A DNA stretch of 64,000 bases from Mycolicibacter sinensis (GTDB lineage: Bacteria; Actinomycetota; Actinomycetes; Mycobacteriales; Mycobacteriaceae), in assembly GCF_001667945.1 (NCBI RefSeq), contig NZ_LZJK01000034.1:1-64000 (forward strand). The letters are read 5' to 3'. The translations under genes were made by a program, and so were the position numbers. A model generated the notes under the pieces. The model saw nothing but the letters and a program-made list of their open reading frames with translations. It was not told the DNA's origin and ran no database searches. Below, in pieces: positions 50,186 to 58,050 of the stretch (position 1 is its first letter; each line of letters starts with the position of its first letter).

Positions 50186-50857
50186 TCAGCCGGTCGGCAC
50201 CGGCTGGTCGTCGTCGCGTGGCCCGAACGCACCGAAACCGTCGACCACTGCACTGGGCGGTTCCGGTGACCAATCCCAGCCGGCGATCTGGCGACGCGAG
50301 CGCCGGCTGAACACGCCCCGCATCAGCTCGTAGCCGTCGGCGCGCAGCTGGGTCACGGATTCTCCTGAGCCGCTACGCCATTGCTGGCCCAGCTCGTCGA
50401 TGATCACCAGTGTCGCGGTGTCACCCAACCGCCTGCCGGGAAAACGGGCCATCACCTCCAGTAACGGCTGCCAGTGCGCACGGTCGGTGCGCGGCAGGCC
50501 CAGCGCCTCGTGCAGGTCGGCTTCGTGGCAGATCGCATCGGCGGCCAGGTTCGGGCCGGTGTGCTGCTTGGGCAGGCTCGCTTCGACCGCCGGGGCCGCG
50601 CGTTCCCACTCGGCGAGCAACTCCTCGACCGGGTGATCGCGCCGTTCGGCGACGTGCCGCGCGGTCCAGGAATCGCCCGGTGCGCCGTCAAGCCGGCCGG
50701 CTAAGACATCGGCGGCACCACCGACCAGATGGGCCAGCACGTCGTGCACCGTCCAGCCGGGCGTGGCCGGAACCGGGGTACGTAGCTGGTGGTCGCCGAG
50801 GCCGGCAGCCAAATTCCCGATCCGGTCGCGAGCGGCGCGGTAGATCGCGTCAAGCAT
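50186..50857 (-). CDS. maleylpyruvate-isomerase/DinB-fold (MDMPI_N) protein
   Basis: A 223-residue protein of the mycothiol-dependent maleylpyruvate isomerase N-domain type (TIGR03083-like): TPVPATPGWTVHDVLAHLVG, then a middle GPNLAADAICHEADLHEALG. The His in DVLAHL and the His pair spaced in CHEADLH form the usual three-His metal site. Many actinobacterial members are thiol-dependent transferases acting with mycothiol. ATG 50857 overlaps the end of the upstream FAD monooxygenase by 8 bases, so co-transcribed with it. Confidence 0.8.
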   Translation of the reverse strand: MLDAIYRAARDRIGNLAAGLGDHQLRTPVPATPGWTVHDVLAHLVGGAADVLAGRLDGAPGDSWTARHVAERRDHPVEELLAEWERAAPAVEASLPKQHTGPNLAADAICHEADLHEALGLPRTDRAHWQPLLEVMARFPGRRLGDTATLVIIDELGQQWRSGSGESVTQLRADGYELMRGVFSRRSRRQIAGWDWSPEPPSAVVDGFGAFGPRDDDQPVPTG

Positions 50858-52262
50858 GGGAGCCTCCCGCAGTCGGTATCGGAGTCAGTGTGCCCAAACG
50901 CGTTCCAGTGGGTGCCGGGCGGGTGGTGTGCTGGGCGCCCGGCAGGTTCGCGCGCAGGATCCGCCACAGCAGCACCGGGTCGCGTAGCCGCGCGGGCGGG
51001 TCGACGAGGTTGCGGACCCGAAGGAAGCGTTCGGTGACCGCGATGTCGCGGGTGGCGGCGGTGGCCACCGCGGCGGCGAACCACCCGCGCAGTCGGTGGC
51101 GGATCGGGTGCGGGCGACCCGGCGATGAACCGTTAGCGGCGTTCGCGGCCCAGATCGGTGCGACCTGGCGGGCCGCCGCCCGAAAGAATCGCTGCGGCAG
51201 GTCTGAACCGCGTTCGCGCAGGCAGTCGCGCAGCGCGAGCGCCTCGAGCGCGGCCACCGTCATGCCCTGCCCGTAGATCGGATTGAGCCGGCACAGTGCA
51301 TCGCCGATCACCACCACTCCGGCGGGGAAGCGCGGCATCCGGTCGTAGCGGTGCCACAGTGCCCCGGTGTCGCGCGAGACCGCGATGTCGCCCACCGGGG
51401 TGGCGTCGCGCAGTCCGGCCATGATGACCGGCGGAAGAAGTTGCTTGGCTGCAGCCAGCATGGCGGTGAAATCGGCTGGGGGAGCGCCGTAGTCGCCGTG
51501 GCGGGCGATGGCCAGCATCCAGGTGTCCTGCTCATAGGCCATCAGCAGCAGCATCGGGGCGGCCCGGCCTTGGTTGATGAAGACCATCTTGTCGGTGATC
51601 CGTCCGGGCGCAACCTGCAGCAACTGGCTGGAATAGCCCCAGGCCGGCCGGAGTCGCTGCTCGGGCACGCTGCCGAACCCGTGCTCGGTCACGAATTCGG
51701 CGGTGTGGGCAGCCCGCCCCGTCGCATCGATAAGGAGATCGGCGTGCAGAATCTGCGTCAGTCGGTTGCGCCGATTCCTGATCCGCACCCCGGTGACGAC
51801 TCCACGCTCATGCACCGGCCCGAGCGCGTCGTGGTCGTCGAGAAACGCGACGTTGCCGAGTTTGTCGACGCGCTCTCGCACGTGAAACTCCACGAACGGC
51901 CTGCTGGCGCTGTAGACGGCCAGGGCCCGGGGGTCGGCGAGCCTGCCGGTCCGGTTCAGCTCGTGACGGCCGATGCGGGCATAGCGCCCGGACAGGTCGG
52001 CGTGGTCGATGACCACCGCGCCGGCGGCGGCGAGGTCATCGAGGATGCCCGGGAACAGCTCGCCGAGGACACCGGTCCCGCGGGACAGGAAGCTGTGCAA
52101 GTGCCGTCCGTGCGGTACTCCCTTGCGGTGGGACGGGTGATCGGGCAGCCGATCACGGTCTACCACCGTGACGGAGTCGTAGAACTCCGATGCCACCCGT
52201 GCCGCCAGTAGCCCGGCCATCCCGGCTCCCAGCACGACTGCCGACGCCCTCGATTCGCTCAA
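50850..52262 (-). CDS. FAD-dependent monooxygenase (PHBH/geranylgeranyl-reductase-like)
   Basis: A 470-residue flavoprotein: VVLGAGMAGLLAARVASEF (Rossmann GxGxxG, about residues 8-26), PHGRHLHSFLSRG, LIDATGRAAHTAEF and the FAD ribityl motif VVVIGDALCRLNPIYGQGM, all of the aromatic-hydroxylase superfamily. No NADPH-binding domain is obvious apart from the DG region variant. TTG 52262 is taken as the start: GAGAGGGG lies 6-9 bases upstream and it precedes the Rossmann strand closely. It shares an operon with the MDMPI-fold gene. Substrate unknown. Confidence 0.86.
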   Translation of the reverse strand: MSESRASAVVLGAGMAGLLAARVASEFYDSVTVVDRDRLPDHPSHRKGVPHGRHLHSFLSRGTGVLGELFPGILDDLAAAGAVVIDHADLSGRYARIGRHELNRTGRLADPRALAVYSASRPFVEFHVRERVDKLGNVAFLDDHDALGPVHERGVVTGVRIRNRRNRLTQILHADLLIDATGRAAHTAEFVTEHGFGSVPEQRLRPAWGYSSQLLQVAPGRITDKMVFINQGRAAPMLLLMAYEQDTWMLAIARHGDYGAPPADFTAMLAAAKQLLPPVIMAGLRDATPVGDIAVSRDTGALWHRYDRMPRFPAGVVVIGDALCRLNPIYGQGMTVAALEALALRDCLRERGSDLPQRFFRAAARQVAPIWAANAANGSSPGRPHPIRHRLRGWFAAAVATAATRDIAVTERFLRVRNLVDPPARLRDPVLLWRILRANLPGAQHTTRPAPTGTRLGTLTPIPTAGGSHA

Positions 52263-52317
52263 CGTAAGCCCCTCTCCGCGACCAAGGGACCCACGATACA
52301 CACAAATTAAGAAAAAT

Positions 52318-52349
52318 AAGAGTATCTTGGCGTAACAGTAAGATTCTTA
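52318..52349. promoter_or_regulatory. AT-rich pair of inverted repeats upstream of the FAD monooxygenase
   Basis: AAGA-GTA-TCTT (52318-52328) and TAAGA-T-TCTTA (52339-52349) lie side by side, 10 bp apart, in an AT-rich island between the FAD monooxygenase and the end of mmpL. They could be operator half-sites for the FAD gene promoter. The second contains the mmpL stop codon. Confidence 0.4.
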
Positions 52350-55292
52350 GCTCGCCGGGAGCGGGGCTGCGGGGCCGAACGTGAAGCTGCCTTCACCTTC
52401 GGCGCCGGGAGTGAAGGCAGCTTCACGTTCGGCGGGGGTGTCGGTCTCGGCGGGGGCGGTGGACGGCCGCCGGTGCACGTTGATCGGCCACCAGAACCAC
52501 CGGCCGAGCAGTGCCGCGACCGACGGGGTGATCAGGCTGCGGACGATGAAGGTGTCGAACAGCAGGCCCAGCCCGATGGTGGTGCCGATCTGGCCGACCG
52601 AACGCAGGTCACTGGCGATCATCGCGATCATGGTGAACGCGAACACCATGCCCGCCGCCGTGACCACCTTGCCGGTAGCGCCCATCGCGCGGATCAGCCC
52701 GGTCTTCAAGCCCGCCTTGGACCCCGAGCCGATCTCCTCCTTCATCCGCGAGACCACCAGCAGGTTGTAGTCCGAGCCCACCGCCAGCAGCACGATCACG
52801 CTCATCGCGATCACCAGCCACTGCAGCTCGATGCCGAACACGTACTGCCACAACAGCACCGACAGTCCGAATGAGGAGGCCAGTGACAACACCACGGTGC
52901 CCACGATCACGATGGACGCGACCAGCGCCCGGGTGATCAGCAGCATCACCACGAAGATCAAGATGATCGCGGCGATGGCGGCGATGAGCAGGTCATAGTG
53001 TGCGCCGGTCTGGATGTCGGAGTAGGTGGCGGCGGTGCCGCCCAGGTAGAACTTCGCCTTGGCCAGCGGGGTGCCCTTGACGGCCTCCTTGGCGGCTGAC
53101 AGTTCGGCGTCGACGTGCGCGATGCCGTCGACCGTCGCCGGATCGGTGTCGTGGGTGATCAGGATGCGGGCGGCCTGGCCGTCCGGTGACATCATCAGCT
53201 CCATCCCGCGCTGAAAGTCGGGGCTGTCGAAGGCTTCCGGTGGCAGGTAGAACATGTCGTCGTTTTTGGCGTCGTCGAAGACCTGTCCCATCACCGCGGC
53301 GGTGTCGGTCATCTGCTCGAGCTGGGTCACCACCTGGCCGAAGCTGCTGTGCATGGTCAGCATCAGGTCGCGCATGTTGGTCGCGATGGCGATCATCGGC
53401 GGGATCTGGTCGGCGATCGCCGGGGTGATCCCGTCGACCCGGTCCAGTTGATCGGCCAGCGCTTGGGTGTTCTCCGCCAGCTTGTCGAAGCCGTCGGTGG
53501 CGTCGAACATCGACCGGAACGCGTTACACACGCCGATGTTGAAACAGTGCGGCTCCCAATAGAAATAGTTGCGGAGCGGTCGGACCTCGTCGTCGAAGTC
53601 GGCGATATGGTCGCGGACTTCGGCCATAGTGCTCTGCATGTCGTGGGTGGCCTGGTCGGTGCCGTGGGTGGCGTCGGACAGCTGCACGGTCAGGCCGTGT
53701 AGCCGATCCAGCACCGCGACCATTGCGGAGAGTTGATCGGCCATGGTTTCGGTGTCGTCGAGGCGGGCGTGCAAGAACTGCAGATTCTCGCGCATCGTGA
53801 CGCCCTGCGCGCTGATTTGGAACGGCACCGACCCGTGTTCCATCGGCGGGCCGAGCGGCCGGGTGATGGACTGCACCCGCTCGATGCCGGGAACCCGGAA
53901 GATGTTGCGGGCGATACGATCCAGCACCAGCATGTCGCGCGGGTTGCGCATGTCGTGATCGGACTCGACCATCAGCATGTCCGGGTTCATCCGCGCCGAG
54001 CTGAAGTGTTTCTCCGCTGCGGCGTAGCCGATATTCGACGGCACGTCAGCAGGGATGTAGTGCCGGTTGTCGTAGCTGGTCTTGTAACCCGGCAGCACCA
54101 GGACGCCCACGGCGGCAACGGCGCTGGCGGCGGCCAAGATCGGCAGTGGCCAGCGCACCACGGCCGTCCCCACCTTGCGCCAGCCGCCGGTCCGGGTGGC
54201 CCGCTTCGGGTCCAGCAGCCCGAATCGGCTGCTGACCGCGAGCACCGCCGGTGCGAAGGTCAGCCCCATCGCCAGGATGGTGAACATCCCCAGCGCGCAC
54301 GGCACCGCCAAGGTGTTGAAGTAGTTGAGCCGGGTGAAGTGCAGGCACAGCATCGCACCGGCGATGGTCAACCCGGAACCCAGGATGACGTGGCTGACGC
54401 TGGATAGCGTTGTGCGTTGGGCGGTTTCGGGATCCTCGCCGGCGCTGCGGGCCTCGTGGTAGCGCCCGATCAGGAAGATCCAGTAGTCGGTTCCGGCCGC
54501 GATGGCCAGCGCGGTCAGGATGCTGACCACGAAGGTCGAGATCGCGAAGACGTGGGCGTTGCTCAGCACCGCGATCAGCCCACGGGCCACGCTCATCTCG
54601 GTGACGACCACCAGCAGCCCGATCAGCGTGGTCGCGATCGAGCGGTAGACCACCAGCAGCATCACCGCGATGACAGCCAGGGTTATCCCGGTCATCTTCA
54701 CCATGGAAGCGTCGCCCGCCTCGTTGGTGTCGGCGACCAGGGCGGCCTGACCGGTGACGTAGGCGCGCAGGCCGACCGGGGGCGCGGAGTGCTCCACGAT
54801 GTCGCGCACCGCGTCGACCGACTCGACGCCCTGGGCGGAGCCCTGGTTGCCCGCGAGGTGCACCTGCACGTAGGCGGCCCGGCCGTCCTCACTCTGCGAC
54901 CCCGCCGAGGTGACCCGGTCGCCCCAGAAATCCTGCACGTGCTCGACGTGTGCGGTGTCGGCCTGCAGGCTCGCCACCAGCCGTTCGTAGTAGCGGTGGG
55001 CGTCGTCACGCAGTTCGGTGTCGCCTTCCAGCACGATCATCAGCACCGAATCGGAACTGAACTCGCCGAACTTCTCCCCGCTGTGTTTCATGGCGATCAC
55101 CGACGGCGCATCCTGCGGCGAGAGTGAGACGGCGTTTTCGGCGCCGACGATCTCCAGCTGCGGTACCAGCAGGTTGGTCGCGGCGGCCGCGGCGAGCCAG
55201 AACAGGATGATCGGGACGGCCAGGACACGGATCAGCCGCGGAAACAGCGGCGGCTTGACCGCGGAGGACCCGGTGCTGTGCTGGCCGCTCAT
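52347..55292 (-). CDS. MmpL-family RND transporter
   Basis: A 981-residue RND transporter, same layout as 35928-38753: N-terminal helix RLIRVLAVPIILFWLAAAAA, first periplasmic domain, GTDYWIFLIGRYHEAR in TM4, VSHVILGSGLTIAGA, second periplasmic domain with FYWEPHCFNIGVCNAFRS and GSDYNLLVVSRMKEE in TM10. It ends with a 50-residue cytoplasmic tail (TDTPAERE, FTPGAEGEGSFTFG) that is partly encoded by a 23-bp inverted repeat. Coupled to mmpS by a 4-base overlap. Probably exports a cell-wall lipid or siderophore; divergent TetR at 55850 likely regulates. Confidence 0.95.
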   Translation of the reverse strand: MSGQHSTGSSAVKPPLFPRLIRVLAVPIILFWLAAAAATNLLVPQLEIVGAENAVSLSPQDAPSVIAMKHSGEKFGEFSSDSVLMIVLEGDTELRDDAHRYYERLVASLQADTAHVEHVQDFWGDRVTSAGSQSEDGRAAYVQVHLAGNQGSAQGVESVDAVRDIVEHSAPPVGLRAYVTGQAALVADTNEAGDASMVKMTGITLAVIAVMLLVVYRSIATTLIGLLVVVTEMSVARGLIAVLSNAHVFAISTFVVSILTALAIAAGTDYWIFLIGRYHEARSAGEDPETAQRTTLSSVSHVILGSGLTIAGAMLCLHFTRLNYFNTLAVPCALGMFTILAMGLTFAPAVLAVSSRFGLLDPKRATRTGGWRKVGTAVVRWPLPILAAASAVAAVGVLVLPGYKTSYDNRHYIPADVPSNIGYAAAEKHFSSARMNPDMLMVESDHDMRNPRDMLVLDRIARNIFRVPGIERVQSITRPLGPPMEHGSVPFQISAQGVTMRENLQFLHARLDDTETMADQLSAMVAVLDRLHGLTVQLSDATHGTDQATHDMQSTMAEVRDHIADFDDEVRPLRNYFYWEPHCFNIGVCNAFRSMFDATDGFDKLAENTQALADQLDRVDGITPAIADQIPPMIAIATNMRDLMLTMHSSFGQVVTQLEQMTDTAAVMGQVFDDAKNDDMFYLPPEAFDSPDFQRGMELMMSPDGQAARILITHDTDPATVDGIAHVDAELSAAKEAVKGTPLAKAKFYLGGTAATYSDIQTGAHYDLLIAAIAAIILIFVVMLLITRALVASIVIVGTVVLSLASSFGLSVLLWQYVFGIELQWLVIAMSVIVLLAVGSDYNLLVVSRMKEEIGSGSKAGLKTGLIRAMGATGKVVTAAGMVFAFTMIAMIASDLRSVGQIGTTIGLGLLFDTFIVRSLITPSVAALLGRWFWWPINVHRRPSTAPAETDTPAEREAAFTPGAEGEGSFTFGPAAPLPAS
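52374..52433. repeat. 23-bp perfect inverted repeat inside the mmpL 3' end
   Basis: Arms at 52374-52396 and 52411-52433 are exact reverse complements (central words GTGAAGCTGCC / GGCAGCTTCAC), separated by 14 bases. The structure is in frame and encodes EAAFTPGAEGEGSFTFG near the C-terminus. It could fold as a stable hairpin in mRNA, or be an inserted mobile palindromic element. No T-run follows on the minus strand; 24 coding bases remain. Confidence 0.85.
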
Positions 55293-55726
55293 GCGGCCTT
55301 GACCACACAGAACGTCGCCGCGCTGTGGCCATCGGCCTGCTGCTCATCGCGGAGTTCGCCGTTGACGGTGATCCGGCAACCCAGCTCGTGGCTGTCGCCC
55401 TGGGCCATCACGTTGGCGAACACGCTCGGCTGCGTGGTGGTCAACGTCACCGACCACGGCAGGGAGTCAAACCTCGCCTCCTGGGCCTGTGCGCGTTGGT
55501 CGACGTAGCTGACCATCCCCGCGGTGCCCGCGGGGCCGTAGATCTCGTAGGTGACGTACTTCGGGACGGTGGACACGATCTCACCGCCCGCGCCGGCGGC
55601 GGTCGCCGACTGGCCGGCGCCGAAGACGCCGTGGAACCGGTAGATGACCAGCGCGCCCACGGCCGCGACCGGGACGATCACCAGCACGATCCACAGCCGC
55701 TGAAGGAGCTTAAGCAGTGCGCTCAT
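55289..55726 (-). CDS. MmpS-family membrane protein
   Basis: A 145-residue MmpS: one membrane helix (LWIVLVIVPVAAVGALVIY), a flexible linker GQSATAAGAGGE, then PKYVTYEIYGPAGTAGMVSYV, DSLPWSVTLTTTQPSVFANV and GCRITVNGELRDEQ with the conserved Cys, ending ATFCVVKAA. ATG 55726 chosen since 55759 would prolong the leader over the operator. Its TGA overlaps the mmpL ATG. The promoter faces the tetR at 55850. Confidence 0.92.
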   Translation of the reverse strand: MSALLKLLQRLWIVLVIVPVAAVGALVIYRFHGVFGAGQSATAAGAGGEIVSTVPKYVTYEIYGPAGTAGMVSYVDQRAQAQEARFDSLPWSVTLTTTQPSVFANVMAQGDSHELGCRITVNGELRDEQQADGHSAATFCVVKAA

Positions 55727-55731
55727 GACCG

Positions 55732-55769
55732 CTAACCTTACGACCATAAGGAAACACATGTAAAGTTAG
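55732..55769. promoter_or_regulatory. inverted repeats at the mmpS promoter
   Basis: CTAACCTTA (55732-55740) and TAAAGTTAG (55761-55769) form imperfect 9-bp arms 20 bp apart, and CCTTA-N6-TAAGG (55736-55751) lies within. They share the CTAAC/GTTAG core with the palindrome before tetR (55827-55840). Confidence 0.5.
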
Positions 55770-55826
55770 TTGTGGCGGCTCACACCAGCACTCTCGGGTG
55801 TTGTTCAGCACGCCGGCGCGGCATAG

Positions 55827-55840
55827 CTAACGGTCGTTAG
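55827..55840. promoter_or_regulatory. TetR operator (CTAACG-GT-CGTTAG)
   Basis: A palindrome with 6-bp perfect arms, 9 bp before the tetR start. It overlaps the -10 box TAGGAT (55838-55843), so binding would silence tetR; similar cores lie by mmpS. Confidence 0.7.
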
Positions 55841-55843
55841 GAT
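55838..55843 (+). promoter_or_regulatory. -10 box for a leaderless tetR transcript
   Basis: TAGGAT, 6 bases before the GTG at 55850, with no ribosome site; overlaps the palindromic operator. Confidence 0.5.
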
Positions 55844-55849
55844 GAAGGC

Positions 55850-56578
55850 GTGCCCAGTCCCACTCGGCGGCGTAATTTGCGAGGTCACGGCGGGTTGCTG
55901 CGCGAGGAGATCCTGGCAGCGGCCACCCGGGTGATCGACAGCGCCGACAGCGAAGGCGAGGTCTCGCTGCGGCGCATCGCCCGGGAGGCCGGCATCGCGG
56001 CGCCGTCGGTCTACGCCCACTTCGAAGACCGCGACCGGGTCCTCGAGGCCGTCGCCGAAGCGAGCTGGGTCCAGGTCTCCGAGGAGATCGCAGACCACGT
56101 GCAGGCGGCCACCGATCCCCGGGAGCGCCTGCTGATCGGCTGCCGAGTCTATGTGTCCTTCGCCCAACGCCATCCGTTGCGCTATGCCCTGATGACCCAG
56201 GACGGTCATGCGCCGCCGGCCGCGCGCCAGGCGCTCGCAGTGGTCACCCGCGGGCTGCTGGCCTGCCGGGGACAAGTGCCGGGTTCCCCGTGCGGCGGTT
56301 CCGGCGTCGGCTCTCCTTCGTCGGGCCTCGCTGAACCGCGGGGTTCGTCGTACGGCGGTTCCAGCGTCGGCTCTCCTTCGTCGAGCCTCGCTGAACCGCC
56401 GGAAGCCGGTTCGGATCCGGACTCCGACCGGATCGCCGCCGCGCTGTCGGTGGCATTGCACGGCGTGGCGATGCTGCACCGCAGTGACGCGCCGAATCTG
56501 TGGCTCAGTGACTTCAGCACCGACGAGGTGATCCGGACCCTGGTCGACGCCGCGACCTTGTTGCTGGCCCGCGCCTGA
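55850..56578 (+). CDS. TetR-family regulator with internal 20-residue repeat insertion
   Basis: A 242-residue regulator. HTH at residues 15-62 (LREEILAAATRVIDSADSEG, LRRIAREAGIAAPSVYAHFEDRDRVL), then a WHG-type C-terminal domain (LLIGCRVYVSFAQRHPLRYALM). Between about residues 144 and 184 two tandem 20-residue repeats (SxGGSxVGSPSS-LAEP) interrupt the domain before the last two helices (DRIAAALSVALHGVAML, EVIRTLVDAATLLL). The repeat is rich in Gly/Ser/Pro, likely a flexible loop, and exactly in frame. Divergent from mmpS/mmpL with shared palindromes, so the presumed repressor of that transporter. Confidence 0.85.
   Translation: MPSPTRRRNLRGHGGLLREEILAAATRVIDSADSEGEVSLRRIAREAGIAAPSVYAHFEDRDRVLEAVAEASWVQVSEEIADHVQAATDPRERLLIGCRVYVSFAQRHPLRYALMTQDGHAPPAARQALAVVTRGLLACRGQVPGSPCGGSGVGSPSSGLAEPRGSSYGGSSVGSPSSSLAEPPEAGSDPDSDRIAAALSVALHGVAMLHRSDAPNLWLSDFSTDEVIRTLVDAATLLLARA
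56281..56400 (+). repeat. two tandem copies of a 60-bp repeat inside tetR
   Basis: Copies at 56281-56340 and 56341-56400 agree at 54 of 60 positions, sharing TCCTTCGTCG and CTCGCTGAACCGC. Each adds 20 in-frame codons. Looks like an interspersed mycobacterial repeat (MIRU-like) that landed and duplicated within a gene; whether it occurs elsewhere is not visible in this window. Confidence 0.85.
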
Positions 56579-56772
56579 GCCCGTCACCGGCGCCGACGTG
56601 CGCCAACGGTGGCGGGGCCCGCCCCCGCGTCCGCTGCCCTATGTGATCGCTGCCACACGAATCGGCAGGATCGCTCACAGGTTCTTCCCGGCTACCTTCC
56701 AGCTGGTAACCGTAACTTCATCTCCTTGTTACATGTATGACCAAATAGCGCCAAACGCGGAGGCCGGATGAC

Positions 56773-58050
56773 ATGGAATTTGGAGCGATCCCGCCGGAGG
56801 TCCATTCCGGCCTGATGTACTCGGGCGCCGGGCCTGGACCGCTGTTGGCCGCCGCGGCCGCGTGGCAGGCGCTCGCTGGCGAGTTGCACACGGCGGCTGC
56901 GGCCTATCGATCGGTGATCGCCGACCTGGCCGGTATCTGGCACGGGCCGTCCGCGATGGCGATGGCCGCGGCCGCCACCCCGTATGCGGAATGGATCAGT
57001 GTCACCGCGTCTCGCGTCGAGCACGCCGCTGCCCAGGTCTCGTCGGCGGCCGCGGCATACGAGGCGGCATTCGCGGCACACGTTCCGCCGCCGGTGATCG
57101 AGGCCAACCGCAGTCTGTTGCTGACTCTGGTCGCGACCAACCTGCTGGGCCAGAACACCCCGGCGATCGCGGCCACCGAGGCCCTCTACGCGGAGATGTG
57201 GGCACAGGACGCCGCCGCCATGTACGGCTACGCGGGTTCCGCGGCGGCCGCCACGCAGCTCAGCGTGTTCGACCCGGCGCCGGAAGCCGCCGACCTGGCC
57301 TCTGATTCGACCCAGCTGGTCGCCGCGGCCGAGGCGGCCGGGGCCCGGACCGCCTCGGCCGCCCCGTCGAAGGTTTCGCAGCTGCTGTCGGCGGTGCCCA
57401 GAACACTGAGTGACCTCACCTCGTCCCCGGCGCAAGCCGCGCCATCACTCGGCGACGTGGGTTCGGGCCTCGGGGATCTCGCCAAGTTCCTGGGTGACCT
57501 CGCGGGGCCGTATTCGCCGCTTGGACATCTGGCAAACCTCGGCAGCGGGTGGTTGATCGCCGGGCAGCTGGTCGGCTTGGCCCAGAACCCGCCCGGGGTG
57601 GCCAGCCTGCTCAGCGGTCCGGCTCCGATCACCGGTGCCCTGGGGCCGCTGTCGGGTGGCTACATCTCCTCCCAGCTGCCACTCTCGGCGCTGGGCTCGG
57701 CGGGTAGTGCCACCGTGGCGGCCAGCACCGGACAGGCGGGTTTGGTCGGGTCGCTGTCGGTACCGGCGAGCTGGTCCACCGCGGCTCCGGCCGGCAAGGC
57801 ACTGCCGGCGGTACTGTCGGGCAGCTCGGTCAGTTCCAGTGCCTCGGCGTTCGCCGTCGAGGGCTCATCGAGCGCGATGTTCAACGAAATGGCGCTGTCG
57901 AGCCTGGCCGGCCGCGCCGTCGGCGGCACCGCCGTGCAGTCCGTCGCGGGGGGCGCCGGCCGCGTGATCGACAAGGCGCCCGACACCGAGGCCCTGACCA
58001 CGGCCACCATCCTGGTCATCCCGGTGCCCGAGGACGGAGGTGCGCCGTGA
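56773..58050 (+). CDS. PPE family protein (PPE-SVP)
   Basis: A 425-residue PPE protein: MEFGAIPPEVHSGLMYSGAG, WHGPSAMAMAAAATPYAEW (WxG turn near 56-58), LLGQNTPAIAATEALYAEMW and MYGYAGSAAAATQL end the 180-residue PPE domain. The C-terminal half is Ala/Gly/Ser/Leu-rich with VGSLSVPASWSTA, the SVP signature, near residue 330. Start ATG 56773. The end overlaps the GTG of the next PPE (GTGA). Presumably secreted or surface-exposed through an ESX system, but the partner PE is not adjacent. Confidence 0.92.
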   Translation: MEFGAIPPEVHSGLMYSGAGPGPLLAAAAAWQALAGELHTAAAAYRSVIADLAGIWHGPSAMAMAAAATPYAEWISVTASRVEHAAAQVSSAAAAYEAAFAAHVPPPVIEANRSLLLTLVATNLLGQNTPAIAATEALYAEMWAQDAAAMYGYAGSAAAATQLSVFDPAPEAADLASDSTQLVAAAEAAGARTASAAPSKVSQLLSAVPRTLSDLTSSPAQAAPSLGDVGSGLGDLAKFLGDLAGPYSPLGHLANLGSGWLIAGQLVGLAQNPPGVASLLSGPAPITGALGPLSGGYISSQLPLSALGSAGSATVAASTGQAGLVGSLSVPASWSTAAPAGKALPAVLSGSSVSSSASAFAVEGSSSAMFNEMALSSLAGRAVGGTAVQSVAGGAGRVIDKAPDTEALTTATILVIPVPEDGGAP

